Assembly: GCF_029867415.1 (NCBI RefSeq)
Contig: NC_081182.1
Location: 15,188,497 to 15,252,496, forward strand
Origin: Vicia villosa
Taxonomy: Eukaryota; Streptophyta; Magnoliopsida; Fabales; Fabaceae
Length of the DNA stretch: 64,000 nt
Reading direction: 5' to 3'
Shown here: piece by piece, positions 1-10,169 of the stretch
How positions within the stretch are numbered: position 1 is the stretch's first letter
How the letters are laid out: every line of letters starts with the position of its first letter
Notes under the pieces: generated by a model
What the model was told of the DNA's origin: nothing
The model's input: the letters and a program-made list of their open reading frames with translations, nothing else
Databases searched by the model: none
Position numbers and translations under genes: made by a program

Positions 1-555
1 CTGGATCTTCTAGGAAGGAGAAAGGGGGGGTGTACCTGCAAGGTACTCCAATGCCAAAGTAAGTTGACGAGCAAAGGAGCGTAAGTACTAGCTAAGAGTG
101 AGTAAGAATTCTATACCTGACCCTCTAATTAAGAGGGTATATATAGCCCCCAGCGCTGGGCCATGATCTCGCTATTGGGTTGGATCCCAAGCCCAACTAG
201 GAGACTGCCAGGTTTCCTGAGCGGAAATATCGGAGGTGCGTGTATGCCCTCTGTCCTGGTTAACCGCTCCGAAGTTCCAGGGAGACGCGGTCTTTCAGGA
301 GCCACGTGGAATCCGAGTTGTTCGGAGGGTTGAATATGAAGGAACCCTGCGCGGAGCAGAGTCCTCGGCAACGAAGGTGTTCGCGGGGTCGTCAGTGCCG
401 AGCATGTCGGTGTCATATGCTCGGGGATATAGGGCAGCCGAGCATGTCTAAGGTGGGCATCCTATCTGCGTAGGAGGGCCGCAGAGGAACGTGGGCCTCT
501 GAGGTTTATTGGGCCGAAAATCATAGTGGGCCTAACCTTGGCCCAGTCCAGAACA
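1..555. mobile_element. LTR-like fragment, cut by window edge
   Basis: This stretch is clearly richer in G+C than the DNA after it and has no sustained reading frame. It holds a TATA-like box (TATATATA, 138-145) directly after a small hairpin (CCCTC 121-125 / GAGGG 133-137), and it ends at about 555 in CAGAACA, a possible LTR terminus. That looks like the promoter-bearing end of an LTR retrotransposon whose other end lies outside the window. No coding domain, primer-binding site or partner LTR is visible, so superfamily and strand are not assigned. Confidence 0.4.
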
Positions 556-639
556 AAATCAATAACCAAATGAAAGTGAAGATGTATAAATGCATAATCA
601 ATAGCTCAAAACTTACCACCCTATATTTTCATCAACTTT

Positions 640-858
640 TAGCAAGTTTTTAACTTTTTATATCATGTAACTAATTAATTTCTATTTATTCCTTCTATAT
701 CAATCGGTCAATTAATTAACTCTCATTTTTAACACCATGATGGCTTTCCCACACGGTTTAACATCCTTAATTTGGTCAAAATACATTTCTCACGCAAAGC
801 CACATTATTTAATTTTGTCATTTAAGAAAATCAAGAGTGCTATATAATTTGGAGTGAT
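640..858 (+). promoter_or_regulatory. Conserved promoter block of peptide gene, locus 1
   Basis: This block is shared with the DNA upstream of loci at 4654, 15160 and 50222. Common landmarks in order are: a stretch around TAACTAATTAATTTCTATTTA, a GGTCAATTAATTAAC-like element, TCTCACGCAAAGCCAC (789-804 region), a short AAATCAAGAGTGCTA piece, and a TATA box TATATAA at 841-847. Compared with the other loci it carries about 40 extra bases in the middle. Conservation upstream of divergent coding parts suggests a shared expression program. The tissue cannot be read from sequence. Confidence 0.65.
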
Positions 859-912
859 ATGAAGCCAATCTTATTCCACGCAAAACAACTCCATAAGAAG
901 TATCTGTTCACG

Positions 913-1176
913 ATGGCAAAAACCAGTGCTTCACTTGTTCTACTTGTCATTTGTATGGCAGTAATTCTCAATGGCTATAGTGTTGTTGACGGTGCAAGTC
1001 AAATGAAGAAAGACGAAGCTCGTATTAACACAGATCATGTAACAGCCAGAGAGTTTGAGTTTTTCCCAGGATTTGGGTTTGGATTCCCGTTTACAATATG
1101 CTCGAAATTGCATAAGTTGTGTGTACTTAATCCTCCGAAATATTGTCTTCAGTACATTAAGAAGTGTAAAAAGTGA
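913..1176 (+). CDS. Small secreted four-cysteine peptide
   Basis: This intact single-exon gene codes for 87 residues. Residues 1 to about 28 are a classic signal peptide (MAKTSASLVLLV start, hydrophobic core to residue 19). The middle is charged (residues 29-47), followed by a Phe/Gly-rich patch (48-60). The C-terminus has four cysteines at 63, 70, 78 and 85 (C-x6-C-x7-C-x6-C) and a basic KKCKK tail. An in-frame ATG at 859 was rejected as the start: it lies only about 12 bases after the TATA box and would place extra residues before the signal peptide shared with three paralogous loci. It is probably exported as a disulfide-bonded peptide. The cysteine spacing fits neither canonical defensins nor the usual nodule cysteine-rich peptides, so no function is assigned. 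Confidence 0.7.
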   Translation: MAKTSASLVLLVICMAVILNGYSVVDGASQMKKDEARINTDHVTAREFEFFPGFGFGFPFTICSKLHKLCVLNPPKYCLQYIKKCKK

Positions 1177-1791
1177 AAACCTAGCTAATTTCGTGATGGG
1201 AAATTCTGGCCATGCTTTGTGTGTTAACGATATTAATATCAATATATAGCAAATATGTGAGTGTGTGAGAAAGTATAATATGATATTAAAATTATATATT
1301 GATATGTACGGAATAGCCTTCATCTATGTATACCATATATACACGTTTATTGAAATAAATTCATGTGTGTTGATAAATAAGTTCATGTGTGTTTCGAAAT
1401 TCTCTTCTTTCTTTTTTTTTTTTTTATCATATTTCTATTATTAGTCTCACATATATGACCCAAGTTCTTTTCTAATACAATTAGAGGAAAGAAAAATGCC
1501 AAGTTCGTAAATCAAAGTGATGTGTTCAATTATTATAATCATCTTTATCGTTTCACTTGTAAGAAAATCAATTATATAGTAAATGGATCAAGAAGAAAAT
1601 CGTGAATGAATCACTTTTCGAATAAAATTTCAAATACTATTAATTGTCTCAACATAAAAATTTAGCTTATTTCGAATTTGAATAAAAGCGATAAAAACTC
1701 AAATGTAGGGAAGATGAATTAGCAATTTGTTGTGAAGAAGATATACTTTTGTTATGTGTTTTTTTTTTTTTATGAATATGTAATTATGATT
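1177..1791. other. 3' flank of peptide gene and AT-rich spacer
   Basis: The first 200 bases look like the 3' UTR of the peptide gene; a GTGTGTGAGAAAGTAT-like stretch recurs at about 4790 in pseudogene locus 2. The rest is AT-rich DNA with a poly-T run near 1409-1424 and no supported gene. Confidence 0.4.
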
Positions 1792-2575
1792 TTATTTTTC
1801 AAGTAATTTTGTTCCACCAAGTTGCAACTTTTGATGAAATACACCATTTGAGAGCAACACCTTGATGAAAGTGTCACAATGTATCAACGCCTTTAAAGCA
1901 TTATCTTTAGCCAATAGAATTTTCAATAGAAGGTCCATCAACCATTCAACAAGCAACATCCGCGAACTCTGGTTACATGGTCGAGAAAGTGATATGCATT
2001 TGTTTCTTCCTCTTTCAAGAAATTGCACCCATAGCTCGTCTAACTTGTTACTCACTTATATATGTATGATCTTTGACACTCGATATCTAACTTGTATCAA
2101 TATATATATCCGTATAATATGGCACAAAACTTACTATAATGGAAGCCTTATTTGGGATGCTAGTAAATCTACACATTTTACGAACTGCAAATGCTATGTC
2201 AAATTTAGTACATTGCAAAAAATGCATTAGACAACCAATTGCACTTGCATGTTTCAATTGAGCTGAACTCTTTCATCATTCTCTTAAATTTTGACACTAG
2301 GATCAAATGGAGTACTTACTTCCTTGAAATGTAGGTGTTTGAACTTATCAAGTACTTTATCAAAACAGTGTGTTTGACAAAGTTCATAACCTCCATTGTT
2401 TTGCTTTGATCCATAAAAGAGTGTTAACTAGTTCAAGATGTTTCATCTTAAATGTGGAGGTTTTCTCAATATAGTGTGCTTCACTAAGTTTATAACCTCC
2501 ATTGTTTCAATTTAGTTTGATCCCAAAAGGATGGTCAACTAATCCAAGATCTTTCATCTTGAATATGGAATTTAG
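1792..2575 (-). mobile_element. Decayed Copia RT/RNase H remnant
   Basis: Broken minus-strand frames match the end of a Ty1/copia polyprotein. From high to low coordinates they are: an FKMKDLG reverse-transcriptase segment, a HCTKFDIAFAV-like connection segment (about 2230-2170), and an RNase H part reading EWLMDLLLKILLAKDN and LIHCD (around 1900). Stops and shifts interrupt it throughout. It abuts the Mutator-like element that starts at 2578. There are no LTRs or upstream domains. Confidence 0.55.
2367..2571. repeat. 106-bp direct duplication inside Copia remnant
   Basis: Two diverged copies of the same FKMKDLG-encoding segment lie head to tail with a period of 106 bases (starting near 2367 and 2473; each contains AACCTCCATTGTTT and TTTCATCTTAAAT/TTTCATCTTGAAT). 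It is a local duplication within the dead reverse-transcriptase remnant. Confidence 0.6.
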
Positions 2576-2577
2576 AA

Positions 2578-3935
2578 GGCTTAAATACACTTTTAGTCCT
2601 CGTGTTTTGATCAACTCACAAAAATGCTTCTAACTTTTCAAAATCAACAAAATTGGTCCTTACCTCCATTTCCCCCCTTCAGAAACGTTGATGTGGCAAA
2701 AAAACACATGTGGCAGTGCTTATTTGGAAAATCACATTTTAAAATTCAATCTCATATTTCACAAAATAAAACAAATGAAACATAAATTGGTTCAGAAACG
2801 TTGTTTCATCCCCGTCTTCCTTCAGTTCCAGAAGCCAAGTCGTCTGCTTCAGAAACGTTGTTCTCCTCTTCAAAAACTTTGTTCTCCATCCTCGTTTTCT
2901 CCATCTTCATAAATGTCACAAACATATTCTACGTCGAGTAATAGTTGTGTATCACGAAGAAGACAACTTCATTGCTTCTATGACCTTGATTTACCACTCG
3001 CTACTTTGTGGACTACTGGGAATCCTGGGAGGAGGTTTAATGGTTGTGGGTTATACAAGGTAAATTCTTTTGTTAGTTTGTTTGTGAATGTGTTTTCTGG
3101 GAATCTTGGCGCATGTTTAACAATGTCAATCTTCTTTGTGAAGGCAATTGCAGGGAAGAAATGGATCCAATTTTTTCAATTGGTACGATGTAGAAATGTA
3201 TGTGCGTATAAAGGAGGTTATATTGTCACTAATGAAGAGAATTTATGAACTTAAAGAAGAAAGGATAATATGAAGCTGAAACAAGATGAAGATTTGAAGA
3301 ATAAGCTATAGTTTTGCCAAGGATTGGTTGTTGCATCTATTGTGGTCATCATGGGATTTATCTGTATTGTTACCTTGAAGAATTGAAGGTTTTTATTTTG
3401 ATGTTCTTGTTTAGTAAGGATTATTTAGATGTTATGGTCTAGGAAGGATTGTTTAGATGTTCTTGTTTAGGTGTTATGTTTAGGATTTTTTTAGAGGTCC
3501 TAATTTCTAAACCCTGATTTCTAAGACTTGTTACATATCTGAATGTGTATTTCGGGTTATGCTCTTCTCTTCCCTTGACTGTCATGCTCTTCTCTTCATT
3601 TGAACTTGTTACAACTTTTTGATAGAATGAAGAAAGAAATTTGTTATAAGGATTGAAGAAAGTGTCTTTATGGATTCTAAGGATCGTATTTTGCAAGATG
3701 TTAAAATGGCTTAGGGTGTTTGTGAAATGGATTTTAAGGCATTAATGAAATGTTAAATTGTTAAAATGTTTTTTTTTATAATTAAAAAATAATTATTCTA
3801 TATTTTAAAATATGATTTTCCAAATAAGCACTATCACGTATGCGTTTTTTATCGAAATCAGCGTTTCTGAAGAGAGAGGAAATGGAGGTAAGGACCAATT
3901 TTTCTGGATTTGGAAATGGTATGACCCATTTAAAA
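2578..3935 (+). mobile_element. Mutator-like element carrying a GRF zinc-finger gene
   Basis: Long inverted arms bracket this stretch. The left arm (about 2645-2750) contains ATTGGTCCTTACCTCCATTT, CTTCAGAAACG and AGTGCTTATTTGGAAAATCA. The right arm (about 3790-3915) holds the same series inverted (TGATTTTCCAAATAAGCACT, CGTTTCTGAAG, AAATGGAGGTAAGGACCAAT). The left edge starts GGCTTAAATACACTTTTAGTCC, a familiar style of Mutator terminus in legumes. The outermost right end is diverged or lost. No transposase is present; the cargo is a plant GRF-type zinc-finger gene, which makes this Pack-MULE-like. The right edge is approximate. Confidence 0.6.
2913..3273 (+). pseudogene. GRF-type zinc-finger gene inside MULE, degraded
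   Basis: Exon 1 (2913-3059) encodes a GRF-type domain: LHCFYDLDLPLATLWTTGN, then PGRRFNGCGLYK. It ends at a GT donor. Exon 2 (from 3154, after TTGCAG) continues in phase with GRNGSNFFNWYD and a charged EVILSLMKRIYELKEER helix, then meets TGA at 3271. A downstream stretch (about 3270-3390) still encodes a KLKQDEDLKNKL coiled-coil tail and a hydrophobic VVASIVVIMGFICIV segment, but in other frames. Two zinc ligands of the usual family pattern appear lost (CFYD for CxCG, and Ser in place of the last Cys). It is therefore probably nonfunctional. The family's own role is unknown; it is common as cargo in legume Mutator elements. Confidence 0.6.
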
Positions 3936-4019
3936 ACCTCTTTGCTTTTAAAATTCCATTCATCACTTTGCATATAAGCCTTGATTGAACACGTCCGACC
4001 CAAAAACTTTCTCTCCATC

Positions 4020-4330
4020 ACTATGCCACGTCACTTCTAATGACATCCTATCTTCTTTCGATAATTGTTGAAACTCACACCATCCAACATGCGTCTTTTC
4101 GGTCTTATTTCCTTGAACCTATTTTGAAAATGCTTCCTTTAACTGTGTTAAGCCCATGTATGATATTCCTTTGAAATCTATTCTTCGTAAAGAATGGGAA
4201 AACTTGGTATTTGAATCTCCTTCCCTAATCCATTTATGTTTTGATTTTCGTCTAATCATGCTTTCGATGCGATTCATAACCTGCTACACATTTCTGTCCA
4301 TGTCATTACCCTATATTGTCATTTGTTAGC
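4020..4330 (-). mobile_element. LINE ORF2 fragment
   Basis: Minus-strand frames read KHKWIREGDSNTKFSHSLRR followed by FQQLSKEDRMSLEV, which is the region just upstream of the reverse-transcriptase core in plant L1-type ORF2. Both neighbours are unrelated, so it is a short dead fragment. Confidence 0.5.
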
Positions 4331-4339
4331 TAGTTTTGC

Positions 4340-4510
4340 TATCAAGTAACTAATTAATTTCTATTTATTCCTTCTAATAACAACCAATTGGTCACATTAA
4401 TTAACTTAATTTCACCAAAGTACCATTTTCTCACGCAAAGTCACGTTAATTATTTTCTTTTTTAATTGAAGGAAATCAAGAGTGCTATTAATTGGAGTGA
4501 TATGAAGCTA
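4340..4510 (+). promoter_or_regulatory. Conserved promoter block, locus 2
   Basis: Same block as upstream of 913 and 15160: TAACTAATTAATTTCTATTT, ATTGGTCACATTAATTAAC, TCTCACGCAAAGTCAC, then a weakened TATA region (GCTATTAATTGG near 4484). The loss of a good TATA agrees with the downstream copy being a pseudogene. Confidence 0.6.
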
Positions 4511-4519
4511 ATTATATTC

Positions 4520-4625
4520 GACCTCTTAATTGTTTTGTGAGGTAGGAGCTTTCCTTTTGTTTTATGGGGTTGGAGCATCCCTTTTGCTCCTAGTAATTCC
4601 ATTTGCTTATTTAAAAAAAAAAAAT
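4520..4625 (+). mobile_element. Short A-tailed insertion in 5' leader
   Basis: Compared with locus 3, the leader here is split by roughly 90-100 bases that include two similar GGAGC-TTCCTTTTG / GGAGCATCCCTTTTG phrases and end in a run of A. This looks like the 3' tail of a LINE or another retroposed fragment. Ends are approximate. Confidence 0.35.
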
Positions 4626-4653
4626 TGATAAGAATAAAAAAAAATATTGTGTT

Positions 4654-5131
4654 ATGGCTAAAACTAGTGTTTCAGTTGTTCTAACTGTCCTTGTTGTAAC
4701 ATTATTTCTGAATGGCTTAAGATATTTTTGTTATGGTTTGTGAATGTGTTATTGATATATTTATGTGTATTAAGTAAATATATATGTGTGTGAAAGTATT
4801 ATGAGACCAAAACTATATAGCTACTTACTAAACAACCCTCAGCTATGTTTTTGTATTATAAATATATGTATGAAATAAATATACATGAATGTTTATTTTT
4901 TTCTTTTATTTAAATGCTAAACCAAATAAGGTAAAATTAAAAATTTATCCTTCTTTATAGCTTTGTAATAGAATTGTTTACATGATTGCAGCAGGTGTAG
5001 ATGGAATGTTACATTGCTTTCCTGAAATATATCCTAATTATAACTGTTCCGAATTTTGTATGTGAAGAGGCTACCCTAAAGGTGGTTGTTTAGGAGCCAC
5101 AATAATGTGTTGTTGTGCTGGAGAAGATTAA
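4654..5131 (+). pseudogene. Cysteine-rich peptide pseudogene, locus 2 (chimeric)
   Basis: A family signal peptide starts at 4654 (MAKTSVSVVLTVLVVTLFLN) but the frame ends at TGA 4741 without a mature domain. The next 200 bases resemble the 3' UTR of the gene at 913. After a TTGCAG acceptor at 4991 comes a copy of exon 2 of the defensin-like gene at 15382 (HCFPEIYPNYNCSEFC ... GGCLG ... MCCCAGED, stop 5129-5131). This exon has an in-frame TGA at 5063-5065 and Tyr in place of the second cysteine. It joins pieces of both subfamilies and is not expected to make a peptide. Confidence 0.65.
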
Positions 5132-5339
5132 GAGATCTATGTTTGATTATTGTATATTTTCAACATAATTGCACAAATATATGAACAAAATAATCTATAA
5201 GGTTTTTATATAAATTAATAATTTGAAAAGCCACAAATTATAAGTTCAATTCAAATGTAATTTCCTATATTAAGAATTGTCCATCATAAAGTAAATTTTT
5301 TTAAAAGGTCAATAGAATATAATATAATAAACAAGGGGG

Positions 5340-6110
5340 TGAATAATCACCAAACTACAACAAAGCAAATCTCTAAACACAAAAAGTATCAAAAGGCTGC
5401 AAAAAGATGAAAACCAGAATAAAAAAATTTCAAATAAAGAATGAATTAGACAGCATAAACAACCAAATCAAGACTACTTATAGCGAGATACCGTAAAAAA
5501 AAGTCTATGATGCTAACAAAGTCCACCTCACTGGCAACGTGTTAGAACTCAAGCCCCCAGATCCACTATTAATAGATTAGATTTCAGCAAATAACACCAA
5601 AGAAAAAAAAAACCATAACATACTTCTAAACTAAGACAAACACTCAATATGCTAAAGGTGTAGCAAGATAATAGAGTTGTGAAGCCATTCAGATAAGATT
5701 CAAGAGTTCACCCCTGTTTTACCCAAAAACTATTTTCATTTAAAAAATTACTCTTTTCATCCACCTCTTTTAATATAATTGTGACTCCGTTAAACATAAC
5801 GTCATTACGACCTTTCCAAATGTACAAACTACCGTGTGCCAAATCAATAAATAACCAACCCTATTATAAATTCTACCCCCTAAAAGAATATAAGAGTCAA
5901 GAAAGCACCCTCATGTCATTGAGGATAACCATTTGCAAACGCAACCACTTAAAAATTCTATACCACACAGACAAGATAAGGTCACAATTCACAAGGAAAT
6001 GGGCAGTTACCTCAAGGAAAAAATTGCAAAAAGGACAAACAATCCTAATAAAATCTAGAATTACCACTATCTTAGATAGGCATTATCTGGTAGGGAGTCT
6101 ATCATGCAAA
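5340..6110 (-). mobile_element. LINE 3' fragment with zf-RVT-like end
   Basis: On the minus strand between about 6100 and 5780 frames read RLPTRYCLSK, then CPFCNFFLEVTAHFLVNCDL and WYRIFKWLRLQMV. These are the zinc-binding end of a plant LINE ORF2 (CPFC ... H-F ... C). The DNA down to about 5340 probably is its 3' tail but has no clear landmark. It is interrupted by stops and has no promoter or 5' part. Confidence 0.5.
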
Positions 6111-6336
6111 AATTGTCAAGACACTACTACGAATAATCTATTTAATCACGATTAAAAAAAGGGTTATTGCCTCAATTTTCTGGACGACATAACAAAGGGT
6201 GTTGTGGAAAGTTGGCGCTTTTACCCTCAGTCTATCTCAACCGAGGGAAAAGGTGGAATTGATATTGGATTCAATCCTATCTACATATTCGTATTTTTTT
6301 TAATAACATGCTACTTTACCTCTCAATTTTTAAAAT

Positions 6337-6340
<4 letters not shown>

Positions 6341-6414
<74 letters not shown>
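6341..6414. repeat. (TA)n microsatellite
   Basis: About 37 uninterrupted TA units. Open reading frames of alternating Ile/Tyr across it are artefacts. Confidence 0.95.
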
Positions 6415-6417
<3 letters not shown>

Positions 6418-6697
6418 TACAAATTTTTTTATTTTACATTGTTATCTTGTAAATCTACAAGTCCAAATTTTTGACGATTCATCGTCATCACTGCCAATCT
6501 GGGAGAAGAACAAAAATGTTGCTTATGTGACATATACTTTTTTTTTCAAGCATTAGTTTCTAGCTTATCTAAGTTGTTATCAATTCAAATGATTTCATTA
6601 TCAATGTTATAGTTTCACAACATAGTGTCCAAGATATGTAGTTGTGGTGCTTACGTTTGTGACTAGAGGTCGAGATTTTCTTATGGATTGAAGAGTG
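6415..6697. other. Unassigned AT-rich DNA
   Basis: No coding frame, terminal repeat or RNA gene was recognised between the TA array and the CACTA-type end at 6698. Confidence 0.3.
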
Positions 6698-7130
6698 CAC
6701 TACAAGAAAAACATGTTTTAACTTCAACAAATTAGTGTCGGCCCCGACTCCGGCGCTTTTAGTGTCAATTATGTGTCTTATGAAACGGACGCTAACAGGT
6801 TAAATTATGTTTCTTATTTTGTTTAATAGATCTTTAATTATAGCGTCAACCAAAGCTGACACTACTTTGATATTTATTTTATTATATATTAAATAATTTG
6901 TTTATTGATATGCTAGCGGTGGTGTTGGTCGACGCTAAATTTGGTGCAATTTTTTTTTCATTTTACCTCACAAATTTCGTTTGCCACCCTTTTTTATTGT
7001 TCCAAGTAATTTTTTATATAGCCGCGACTGAGACTGACGCTAAGTTAGGTTTTTTTTTCACAAATTTTCTGTCTCCTTTTTTATTTTTTTAAATTCATAA
7101 AATAAAATAAAATTCACAAAATAAAATTCA
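6698..7130. mobile_element. CACTA-type element, left end only
   Basis: Begins CACTACAAGAAAAACATG, the standard plant CACTA (En/Spm) terminus. It then shows repeated subterminal GTGTCGGC / GACGCTAA / TGACGCTAAG motifs to about 7050. A matching TTTTCTTGTAGTG right end is not found before the TA array at 7387, so the element is truncated. The right limit is a guess. Confidence 0.5.
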
Positions 7131-7385
7131 AAACTAAACCAAAATGAAATTCATTACAAACTTAAATTCATTAAATTAAATTCATAAAATAAAATTCAAA
7201 AATGAAAATCAAAACTAATATTATAAAATAAAATTAAAACTATAAATTTATAATGAAATTAAAAAACAAATGAACAAGTTTGGCCTCAATTATTGTTTAT
7301 GAGTTATGATGTTCTTGGTGTCTAGTGGTGCCTATTGAAGGTTTTGTCCTATTGATTTCAACTCCATGTTCTTAATAGGCCTATG

Positions 7386-7735
<350 letters not shown>

Positions 7736-7781
7736 AAAATCAGGTTGTGTTTTGTCAAATGTGCTAGCACTAGGACAATTA

Positions 7782-9615
7782 TGTTGGAAAAAAACCGACA
7801 TATGAAAAATAAAAGAAATAATCACAACACAAAGATATAACGTTCGAAACTCTAATACTAGAGAAAAAACCATGGTCATTGTCAAATGACAATTAGAGAA
7901 TAACAATATATAAAACTTTACAATACATAATATACAGTCACCCATCGACCTAGGCCACCAATACATCCACACTTCCCAAAGTAAATATTCAGTTATATCT
8001 TGCAATATTTTATTACAAGAGTATAAGAGGACAAAAGAAATCAAATAAAAAATTGAAGTATTTTTTACATGTGTGTTTTGTAATGAAGAACTTGAATCCT
8101 TTATATAGGCTTGAACTCCCTTTTTCTTTATAAAACTAAGCAATGTGAGACTTCTTCAACATGTATATTTTCAACCAACCCTAGCAATCTACGCCTTAAA
8201 TGGAAAATAATACATCTACTTTCATTGTCTTCAGTGATAATCACACTCCATCATAAAGAGTATAGTAATTTAAAGCTACACCAATCCAAGAATTTTTACA
8301 TTGTCTTGACGGCAATCATAGTTCAAAAACTATCATACTTTACAATAAAGAATATCTTTCACTCGAAGGTAAACCACTCTGAAAATTTCACATTGTCATC
8401 CCCTGAAATCATATACTCTATCATGAAGAACATGTTTCACTTAAAGCCAAACCACTATGAGAATTTCATATGTCATTAATCAGGCTAAAAAATTAATGAT
8501 AAAACTTTTATAATGGCAGGAAGCTCTTCAACCATAGACATAATCCACTACAAAAAAGGAGCCCAGTAGTGACGTGAAAATCACGCCACAAACAGAAAAA
8601 ACACTTCACAAATCATTATTTGCGACGTGATCATTTACGTCGCAGGATGCAAGGTATTCTAAAAACGCTTGCGACGTGATATACACGCCGCAACAAAAAA
8701 AAATGAAAATTTGAAATTCCCCCCTTTGATATTCCCCCCTTTGTCAGTCTACTTTACCTGTTTTGAACTTATTTTATTTTATTTAGTGGTTGCGACGTGT
8801 TTTTCACTTCGCAAATATTTTTTTAAAATAATATTTCTGACACCCCATGTGCCAACGTTGATTTTAGTTTTTTAATATTAAAAACTTATAGTGACGTGAT
8901 TATCACGTCGCAACTCACTTTTTTGAGCCACGTGATAATCACGTCGCAAAATTAGGTGGCCATATCATACTTTTCTTGTAGTGGTCTCACACATTGTGCA
9001 ATCTTGATTGTATCAACACATTGTTTACTTGAAATTTTCACATGTCAAAAATAATTCTTCCATCAATTTTCTCTGGCGCGAACTCCCCAACGAAACTTGT
9101 GACTATAGTTCGATAACTTATTCACAACACCGCCATTTTTATTCTAATCTGGAAGATCAAACAAAGTTGCAACTAGAGCATACTAAGAACTCTTATACAT
9201 AGATCGTACCAAAATGCTCTAATGCCCGTTGTTGGAAAAAAATTGACATAGAGAAAATAAAAGAACCCGATCACAACACAAGGGCATGAGATGGAAACTC
9301 AAATTGAAGAAAAAAACCACGGTTGTTGTCAAATGACAACCAGATAATAACATTATGTAAAAATTGCGACAACAGATAATATACCTTCAACCGCCATATA
9401 TGGATCCCTACCAGTACACTTATGCCTCCAAATCAAATATTTAACTATATCTCACAGGACTATAACACAAGAGTATAAGAAAATCAAAAAAGTCAAATAC
9501 AAGCTTAAAGTGCTTTTGACTGGTGCATTTTATAATGAAGAACTTGAATCTTTCATATAGCATTGGACTCCCTCTTCATTTTTATAAAATTTAGTAATGT
9601 GAGACTTTTTCAACA
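7782..9615 (-). mobile_element. Small non-coding LTR element (LARD/TRIM-like)
   Basis: Two diverged direct repeats, 7782-8161 and 9230-9615, run from TGTTGG to CAACA and so have proper TG..CA ends. Read on the minus strand each contains a CCTATATAAAGG promoter-like box, which suggests minus orientation. About 630 bases of internal DNA remain once the nested CACTA element (8546-8983) is removed. They show degenerate 70-90 base repeats (for example CATGAAGAACATGTTTCACTT) but no coding domain. Low LTR identity means the element is old. A target duplication was not found. Confidence 0.5.
8546..8983. mobile_element. Non-autonomous CACTA element nested in LTR element
   Basis: Starts CACTACAAAAAAGG and ends TTTTCTTGTAGTG, a matching inverted pair of about 13 bases. 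Inside are at least six palindromic subterminal repeats built on GCGACGTGAT..ATCACGTCGC (around 8568, 8620, 8668, 8790, 8890 and 8928). That is typical for CACTA transposase binding sites. The flanking trinucleotides are ATC and GTC, an imperfect 3-bp duplication. It has no transposase. Confidence 0.75.
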
Positions 9616-9800
9616 TGTACATTCATGCACCACACACATTAAAATCATGCATTATTTACTAAGGGATCATGTAAAAAATGAAAACGTTGTCTTCGAGTAC
9701 GTGGACACTAAAAATAAATTTGTTGATATTACTACAAAATTGTTGTCTGCAAAACCTTTCTAAAAGATACGTAAAAAAATTGAGAATCTTAAATCTTTTT
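9616..9800 (+). mobile_element. Copia polyprotein 3' remnant
   Basis: The plus frame reads THIKIMHYLLRDHVKNENVV then EYVDTKNKFVDITTKLLSAK, the end of a Ty1/copia RNase H region. The LTR element at 7782-9615 apparently inserted into or beside this older Copia copy. Confidence 0.6.
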
Positions 9801-9947
9801 GCTTTGAATAACATTGATCTCTATTTCATTTTGCTACATATTTTCTATTCAAAATAACTTTTCAATATTCACTAAATTTCCCTCCAACAAATCAAATAGT
9901 TTTCGTGTATCATATAACCGTAGTATTATATAAATTACGTAGTTATC

Positions 9948-10156
9948 TATTACAATGGTGAATATACCATTGTTGAAGATGAATTTTGGCGGCAAAGAAT
10001 CATTTGAAAATAAGAATGTGTTATTGTGTTATCTGGATCAGTGGCAGAGTGTTACATATATATGGGCTCTTCATTTGTAACCTAATGGACCTAATGGGCC
10101 TAAACTAATATACATTTAATGGGACTAAACTAATATACATTATGTGTTATTTAATA
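9948..10156 (-). repeat. 3' LTR of TA..TA Copia
   Basis: 209 bases. Next to the outer edge it contains an 8-base inverted repeat ACAATGGT/ACCATTGT (about 9953-9974) that can form a hairpin near the transcript end. It adjoins the G12 tract on its internal side. Confidence 0.9.
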
Positions 10157-10169
10157 CCCCCCCCCCCCA

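Noticed and set aside
129..451. Overlapping ORFs in the first 500 bases
   Set aside because: Both strands are open only because of higher GC; no domain is seen and the context is LTR-like DNA.
859..912. Upstream in-frame ATG at 859 as start of the four-cysteine peptide
   Set aside because: It lies about 12 bases after the TATA box, precedes a conserved signal peptide start at 913, and is not conserved as coding in the paralogous loci.
913..1176. Assignment as nodule-specific cysteine-rich (NCR) gene
   Set aside because: Signal peptide wording and the C-x6-C-x7-C-x6-C spacing differ from the NCR pattern I know; single exon rather than two.
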